NCBI GenBank assembly: GCA_947564305.1
Contig: CANOBT010000110.1
Coordinates: forward strand, 1-17,926
Source of the DNA: an uncultured Lachnospiraceae bacterium
GTDB taxonomy: Bacteria > Bacillota_A > Clostridia > Lachnospirales > Lachnospiraceae
DNA: 17,926 bases
Reading direction: 5' to 3'
Part shown: in pieces, positions 14,593 through 17,926 of the stretch
How the letters are laid out: every line of letters begins with the position of its first letter
How positions within the stretch are numbered: the first letter of the stretch is position 1
Notes under the pieces: model-generated
What the model was told of the DNA's origin: nothing
Database searches by the model: none
Seen by the model: the letters and a program-made list of their open reading frames with translations, nothing else
Program-made: the position numbers and the translations under genes

Positions 14593-14682
14593 ATAGTATG
14601 CGGAAAAGGCACCAGTGGCGCGTTTTCTGTATGCTCGATATAGTATGCAGAAAGGTTGCCGGTGGCAAGCTTTCTGTATGGC
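14593..14682. repeat. tandem pair of covarying 47-bp palindromic repeats
   Basis: Two copies 47 bases apart start with ATAGTATGC (14593 and 14640) and end with TTTCTGTATG. Each folds into a stem of about 17-20 bp with a conserved G-G mismatch and a 3-base loop. Differences between the copies are largely compensatory: A-T in one is G-C in the other at the middle of the stem, and G-C, C-G and A-C positions in copy 1 are T-A, T-A and G-C in copy 2. This pattern shows that the fold, not the sequence, is preserved. The pair lies between the Rpn stop and the hairpin at 14545. Confidence 0.75.
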
Positions 14683-14716
14683 TTTATGACATGAGTTTTA
14701 TAAACAGAAAAAGAGC

Positions 14717-14911
14717 TTATGTAAATGCAATGTGGTGTTTAGCGAGCAATTCTTTCAGTCGGGCGTTTTCAGCACTCAGAGCATCTTTTTCAACACTCAG
14801 GGCGTCTTTTTCAACACGCAATGCATGATTCTCAGCACGCATATTATCTTCTCCAATTTTAATCCCTTTATGAATTCCACGGTTTTCAACGATATCTAAT
14901 ACTTCACACAT
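14717..14911 (-). CDS. predicted internal 64-aa product (RpnS-like) nested in the Rpn gene
   Basis: Inside the Rpn frame the minus strand reads GAAGGAGGTG (14920-14929), a near-perfect Shine-Dalgarno, then 8 bases, then an in-frame ATG (14909-14911). Translation from there gives MCEVLDIVENRG, IHKGIKIGEDN and the heptad coiled coil to the shared stop. For E. coli-type Rpn genes, a short C-terminal protein made from inside the gene has been reported to act as antitoxin to the long nuclease; this arrangement matches. Whether it is expressed here is inferred from sequence only. The signal encodes Ser-Glu-Gly-Gly in the long protein, so it might be partly a coding accident. Confidence 0.55.
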   Translation of the reverse strand: MCEVLDIVENRGIHKGIKIGEDNMRAENHALRVEKDALSVEKDALSAENARLKELLAKHHIAFT

Positions 14912-15592
14912 GTTTTTAGCACCTCCTTCTGATGTATCATTCCGAACGTTGAGAAATCTCTGGTCTTCGGTCATAACAGACATAAACTTTAAAATTGCAT
15001 CAACGTGTTTTATTGTCTTCTTACTTGGAACGTAGGTGTTGTTTTTTTGTGTCTGCACAAAATAGTCTGCTACAATCTGAAAATCACTTTTAAATAATTT
15101 GACCTGCTGTTCTGTTAAATGTGCGATTTCGAATATATGGACCTTGTAGTCGTTCACATATTCTTCCAACCCTTCTGGAATTCGGATTATTTCCCGGATT
15201 GTTTTTGGATGGTTCCAGTGGGATTGGCCAAAATACAAAACGATGCTGAGTGCAGGGTAGCGAATTTTTGATTTTCCATTAAGCAGTTGTGAGCGGTATG
15301 CTGCTCCATCATAGGCAATGACCCGAAACGGCATATCTGGGTCAGAACGGGTCTGGTTTTCCAGTCCCAATATAGCAATCTTAACCTGACCTTTGGACCA
15401 ATATTTTGCATGATCCCGCTCTAACTCGTGCAGTTTGTTGTCATCTGCTTTATATTGGGATCTGAGTCTTAGGGGCTTCAGTTCCCTTGGCTTGATAGTT
15501 CTTTTGCCCTGAAAAACGAGAACATTTACAATGTCGGCAAAGACATCATTAAATTCTTCCAGGTTTTTCTCTGCAATATCTTTTTGTCCCAT
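14717..15592 (-). CDS. Rpn-family nuclease (PD-(D/E)XK, putative transposase type)
   Basis: A 291-residue protein of the Rpn/YhgA-like family in its Lachnospiraceae form. The N-terminal nuclease domain (about 10-120) has FNDVFADIVN, HELERDHAKYW with the likely metal-binding Asp, GLENQTRSDPDMPFRVIAYDG with the ExQ version of the ExK motif, and YPALSIVLYFG. A helical middle part follows (about 130-215). The C-terminus (about 228-291) is a coiled coil made of heptads such as VEKDALS, ending LKELLAKHHIAF. Rpn proteins cut DNA and have been linked to recombination and phage defence. The start has AAGGAG 5 bases upstream and a consensus-like promoter (15619-15647). The coding sequence contains a second strong ribosome site with in-frame ATG at 14911, described separately. 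Confidence 0.85.
   Translation of the reverse strand: MGQKDIAEKNLEEFNDVFADIVNVLVFQGKRTIKPRELKPLRLRSQYKADDNKLHELERDHAKYWSKGQVKIAILGLENQTRSDPDMPFRVIAYDGAAYRSQLLNGKSKIRYPALSIVLYFGQSHWNHPKTIREIIRIPEGLEEYVNDYKVHIFEIAHLTEQQVKLFKSDFQIVADYFVQTQKNNTYVPSKKTIKHVDAILKFMSVMTEDQRFLNVRNDTSEGGAKNMCEVLDIVENRGIHKGIKIGEDNMRAENHALRVEKDALSVEKDALSAENARLKELLAKHHIAFT
14766..14849. repeat. 21-bp tandem repeats encoding the Rpn coiled-coil heptads
   Basis: Four consecutive 21-bp units begin at 14766, 14787, 14808 and 14829, each with TTTTCArCACkCA or a close form; units 1 and 2 agree at 18 of 21 positions. Each unit encodes one heptad (such as DALSVEK), so gain or loss of a unit keeps the frame and only changes coiled-coil length. 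Confidence 0.8.
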
Positions 15593-15618
15593 TCATACTC
15601 CTTCTTGAATTTACTTAT

Positions 15619-15647
15619 ATTATAGTTTATTGGTTACCGGAATACAA
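15619..15647 (-). promoter_or_regulatory. promoter of the Rpn gene
   Basis: On the minus strand TTGTAT (15642-15647) and a perfect TATAAT (15619-15624) are exactly 17 bases apart, 26 bases before the start codon. Confidence 0.8.
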
Positions 15648-16073
15648 GTATCATTCTTATGTACAAGTAGATTCCTCCTTCCTGCGATGAGAGTGAAAAT
15701 TAAGTAGTGCCTGTTTCAAACATTGAAATAGAGGCGATAATGCCCTGAAAGTAGAACAGAAAAGTGCTTGTTCAGAAATATAGAATGTTTGAAATGTGTA
15801 CTCGATTAAATTACGAGTATATTAACTCTATCATACCGGAGAAGAAAAAGCAAAGACTTTGTAAATATATTATGGTAAAAATAGACCAAAATACATAAAA
15901 AAGATTGCAAATATGACGGAATGAACGAAATCCACTGAGCATCAGTCTGTGCATGTATAGAAATATGCGTATATATGATAAAATGCTGCCAGACAAAAAG
16001 TTTGTATAAATGATCAGCGTATTTTTAATTTATCAGTGAGGAATTTCAGAGTTTAAGAGCAGGCAGGTGCAAT
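15648..16073. other. AT-rich intergenic stretch with inverted repeats, no gene seen
   Basis: No supported coding frame in about 425 bases between the divergent Rpn and kinase-like genes. It holds the 11-bp inverted repeat at 15714-15794, a TACTCG/CGAGTA palindrome at 15799-15819, and a GCAT..ATGC pair near 15951-15969. Several AT-rich -10-like words occur (for example ATAAAAT near 15977), but no convincing -35 pair could be assigned. Confidence 0.5.
15714..15794. repeat. 11-bp perfect inverted repeat 59 bases apart
   Basis: TTTCAAACATT (15714-15724) is the exact reverse complement of AATGTTTGAAA (15784-15794). The 59-base interior has no gene. It could be the ends of a very small element, a long stem-loop or a pair of binding sites; no flanking duplication is evident. 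Confidence 0.5.
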
Positions 16074-16193
16074 ATGAAGATTGCGATTGTAGGATATAGC
16101 GGTTCGGGAAAATCAACTCTTGCACGAAAGCTGGGAACCATTTTTCAAGCGGATGTACTGCATCTTGATACGATGCAGTTCCTGCCGGGCTGA
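16074..16193 (+). pseudogene. truncated P-loop kinase (adenylate kinase / topology modulation-like)
   Basis: Thirty-nine codons give IAIVGYSGSGKSTLARKLG, a Walker A with GYSGSGKST at about 7-15, then VLHLDTMQFLPG and a TGA. This is the N-terminus of the FlaR/topology-modulation-like P-loop kinases, which continue with W and about 130 more residues. The continuation after the stop (DWKDKIDQL in another frame) does not look like the family's remainder, so the rest was lost, not just frameshifted. GGCAGGTG before the ATG is a fair ribosome site. It directly precedes the ECF sigma promoter. Confidence 0.75.
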
Positions 16194-16220
16194 TTGGAAA
16201 GACAAGATTGATCAGCTTTT

Positions 16221-16250
16221 TGTAACCTTTTTGCTTTTTGAGTTGTATTA
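16221..16250 (+). promoter_or_regulatory. ECF-type promoter, probably autoregulated
   Basis: TGTAACC (16221-16227) followed by 17 bases and GTATTA (16245-16250) has the AAC...CGT-like shape of ECF promoters (AAC at -35, GTA at -10), with a T-rich spacer. It lies 40 bases before the ECF sigma gene, so the sigma factor may drive its own operon. Confidence 0.5.
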
Positions 16251-16289
16251 TTAGTGAAAGGCCTTTTAATAAACACCAAAGGAGTACTC

Positions 16290-16772
16290 ATGAGACAATC
16301 AGTGGAAGAGCTGTTTGAAAAGTATCAGAATAACATTTATGCAGCAGCCTTTAATATCTGTAAGAATACGGAAGATGCAAAGGATGTTGTTCAGGATACA
16401 TTCATTCAGTATTACTCATTAAAGAAAGATTTTGATGACGAGCAGCACATACGGGCGTGGCTAATACGGGTAGCGATTAATAAAGCCAAAAATATGAATC
16501 GGACATTTTGGAGAAAGAATAAGGTGTCGCTGGAAGAGTATATGGAGACATTGACCTTTGAGACTCCGGAATCGGAAGAATTATTCGAAACGGTGATGAG
16601 GCTTCCGGAGAAATATCGTATTGTGATTCATTTGTTCTATTATGAGGATTACTCCGTACATGAGATTGCGGATATTCTGAAAATATCAGAAAGCAACGTT
16701 AAGGTCAGGCTGTCACGCGGACGTGCTCTGCTCAAAGCAAAATTGCAGGAGGAATGGGAAGATGACGAATAA
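16290..16772 (+). CDS. ECF-type RNA polymerase sigma factor
   Basis: A 160-residue ECF sigma-70 factor. Region 2 spans about 5-70 with NIYAAAFNICKNTEDAKDVVQ and DTFIQYY (core-binding and -10 recognition) and HIRAWLIRVAINKAKN. Region 4 spans about 98-150 with LPEKYRIVIHLFYYEDYSVHEIADILK and SESNVKVRLSRGRALLK, the -35 helix-turn-helix; each is quoted in part. No C-terminal extension. GGAG (16281-16284) fits the ATG at 16290; the longer frame from 16254 has no ribosome site. It overlaps the next gene by 11 bases, the usual layout with a cognate anti-sigma. The inducing signal is unknown. Confidence 0.93.
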   Translation: MRQSVEELFEKYQNNIYAAAFNICKNTEDAKDVVQDTFIQYYSLKKDFDDEQHIRAWLIRVAINKAKNMNRTFWRKNKVSLEEYMETLTFETPESEELFETVMRLPEKYRIVIHLFYYEDYSVHEIADILKISESNVKVRLSRGRALLKAKLQEEWEDDE

Positions 16773-17352
16773 AGAAAAATATAAGCAGGCGTTTTCAGTA
16801 TTGCAATCCTCCGGCGAGATATCCCTGGAGGAAGAAAGGATGGCTATGATGAATAAAAAAGCAAAAATGAGAACAGCAGCGGCAGCAGTAGCCGCCTGTG
16901 TGGTATTGGCAGGCGGGAGCGGCATCGCATATGCGGCGGATTTAGGAGGGATTCAGAGGACAATCCAGCTTTGGATTAATGGGGACCAGACGACGGCGAC
17001 TTTTGAATATGATGGAGAGGGAACGTATCATATCTTATATCCGTCAGAAGATGGCGAAGCAGAGGAGCTTGGAGGAGGTGGAGTAGCATTCGAGGAGGAT
17101 GGAACCGAGCGTCCATTAACAGAGGTGGAATTACTGGATTCCTTAAATGATCCTGAAGTGGAATATAAGGATGACGGTACGGTTTGGGTATATTATTATG
17201 AACAGAAAATTGAGATTACGGATCTGTTTGAAGATGGCGTGTGCTATGTAAAACTCTCACATGGAGAGGAAACTCAATATATGACGGTTAAATATCAGAA
17301 TGGTTACTGTATAAGTCCACATAAATATGCGAGTCCGGATTCTTTCAATTAA
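16762..17352 (+). CDS. predicted membrane anti-sigma factor
   Basis: A 196-residue protein. Residues about 1-35 are a charged cytoplasmic part, about 36-58 one membrane helix (RTAAAAVAACVVLAGGSGIAYA), and the remainder an acidic outer domain rich in Glu, Asp and Tyr with repeated strand-like segments (TTATFEYDGEGTYHILYPS; VEYKDDGTVWVYYYE). No zinc HxxxCxxC motif is visible, so it is not a ZAS-type anti-sigma; the outer part resembles uncharacterised anti-sigma partners of clostridial ECF factors. The ATG at 16762 has GGAGG (16748-16752) at 9 bases and overlaps the sigma gene, giving translational coupling. Confidence 0.75.
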   Translation: MTNKEKYKQAFSVLQSSGEISLEEERMAMMNKKAKMRTAAAAVAACVVLAGGSGIAYAADLGGIQRTIQLWINGDQTTATFEYDGEGTYHILYPSEDGEAEELGGGGVAFEEDGTERPLTEVELLDSLNDPEVEYKDDGTVWVYYYEQKIEITDLFEDGVCYVKLSHGEETQYMTVKYQNGYCISPHKYASPDSFN

Positions 17353-17422
17353 GTTTGATACAAGGAAGATACAGGCTGGCAGGTGAAGTTCAAACTGTGC
17401 AAAGAGGGAAGTGTGAAGGGGA

Positions 17423-17456
17423 GCAGAGAAATATGGAATGGAGTGTATTTCTCTGC
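17423..17456 (+). terminator. hairpin after the sigma/anti-sigma operon
   Basis: GCAGAGAAATA (17423-17433) pairs perfectly with TATTTCTCTGC (17446-17456) around a 12-base loop, with weaker extension by GGGG/CCCC outside. Only TTT follows, so termination efficiency is uncertain. Confidence 0.6.
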
Positions 17457-17540
17457 TTTCCCCACCATTTCCGGTTTGCTTTCTACTATATATTATATCT
17501 CGATTTGGCATCAAAATATAGAAAAATATTTACTTAATAT

Positions 17541-17669
17541 GATAAAGTATCAGCAACTGTTCACGGGGCTGTGACCTACGCTGCACAGCCTCTGGCCGAT
17601 AAAGCTGCGGTTTCGGGCATCCAGCCCATGGAAAAGTTCTGGCATATATACGAATCAGCTTATTTCTGA
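17541..17669 (+). pseudogene. short gene fragment of unknown family
   Basis: One frame between two stops gives ATVHGAVTYAAQPLADK, AAVSGIQPMEKFWHIYESAYF to TGA. The composition is protein-like and the end looks like a natural C-terminus, but there is no ribosome site and no family was recognised. A GTG at 17571 could start it. GGCTGTG/CACAGCC (17567-17590) forms a small hairpin across the front. It is probably the tail of a deleted gene. Confidence 0.35.
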
Positions 17670-17716
17670 ATGAGGATAAAAGGCGGCTGCCTGATAATAA
17701 GAAGAGGAGGAATCAG

Positions 17717-17926
17717 ATGATAGAATATAAAATTTTGTGTGAGCAGGAAATCGAGCAGACCCTTTTATTGATGATTGGACGGAAAAGGAATATGATATAT
17801 TGGTGAACTGTCTGAAGAATTATTGGATGAAAAATCCTATCAGGCAGCATCAGAATCTTATCTTAAATTCCCTGTCATCTGTGTGTGCTCCTTTTTATAT
17901 TCAGAGGCAGAGAGGCCGGTATGCTT
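17717..17926 (+). pseudogene. broken GNAT-type acetyltransferase, then unknown coding sequence
   Basis: AGGAGG (17705-17710) and ATG 17717 start a 29-codon frame with IEYKILCEQEIEQTL, the N-terminus of a clostridial GNAT group. The frame then changes and FIDDWTEKEYDILVNCLKN (about 17765-17821) follows, a later segment of that same group; the residues that normally lie between are gone. A third frame from about 17803 gives LSEELLDEKSYQAASESYLK and FPVICVCSFLYSEAERPV to the window edge, which looks coding but matches nothing I recognise. The locus thus shows at least one and probably two deletion junctions in 200 bases. Confidence 0.55.

Noticed and set aside
14593..14682. CRISPR array
   Set aside because: Only two diverged palindromic units with no spacers of constant length and no cas genes.
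14717..14911. classic two-gene toxin-antitoxin operon at the Rpn locus
   Set aside because: There is no separate second gene; any short protein would come from inside the Rpn frame.
17383..17574. 63-codon frame after the anti-sigma gene
   Set aside because: It runs across the hairpin at 17423-17456, has no ribosome site and no family-like pattern.

Overview
The window looks like chromosome of a gut-type Firmicute, most likely a Lachnospiraceae relative. The basis is strong AGGAGG ribosome sites, moderate G+C, and typical clostridial proteins: an EFR1-type flavodoxin/ferredoxin, Rpn-family nuclease with heptad tail, Na/Pi-PhoU transporter and small DUF proteins. The family assignment comes from protein style, not from a marker gene. 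No rRNA, tRNA or CRISPR array was seen.

Layout. (1) 83-6133, all +: a tight amino-acid-metabolism cluster. It holds a class III aminotransferase, an ACT-domain protein, a Cys/Met-type PLP enzyme (broken), a B3/4 tRNA-synthetase-like domain protein, a flavodoxin/2[4Fe-4S] protein, a DegT-type aminotransferase (broken) and phosphoserine aminotransferase serC. Several genes overlap (1272/1282, 3460/3470, ATGA at 4245), so they are probably translated from one mRNA. (2) 6228-7179: a 51-residue zinc-ribbon protein, a terminator, a structured non-coding stretch, then element debris: the 5' end of a sigma-like small gene with an amber stop, joined to the 3' end of a phage terminase gene. (3) 7225-8752: a four-gene cassette of DUF1905, DUF1801, DUF5655 and DUF2200 proteins, followed by a terminator. 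(4) 8892-10077: a frameshifted small sporulation-type gene, a small membrane ORF and a flavin reductase gene with an operator-like palindrome and extended -10 promoter. (5) 10110-12975: a consensus promoter, a yybP-ykoY (Mn2+) riboswitch with its terminator, a Ca2+/cation antiporter and a Na+/phosphate symporter with PhoU domain. (6) Minus strand 13080-15592: a GH1 beta-glucosidase and an Rpn-family nuclease, separated by hairpins and a tandem covarying palindrome. (7) 16074-17926: a truncated P-loop kinase, an ECF sigma / membrane anti-sigma pair with a likely autoregulated promoter, and two further broken genes.

Two themes stand out. First, many genes (at least six loci) are broken by internal deletions or frameshifts that keep both ends recognisable; at 2158-2165 the two surviving halves are read through the same octamer in two frames, which points to a short direct repeat deletion (or an assembly collapse). 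Second, the Rpn gene carries a perfect internal Shine-Dalgarno followed by an in-frame ATG, predicting a separate 64-residue C-terminal protein, with 21-bp tandem repeats in that same segment. This is the best candidate for an interesting system here.
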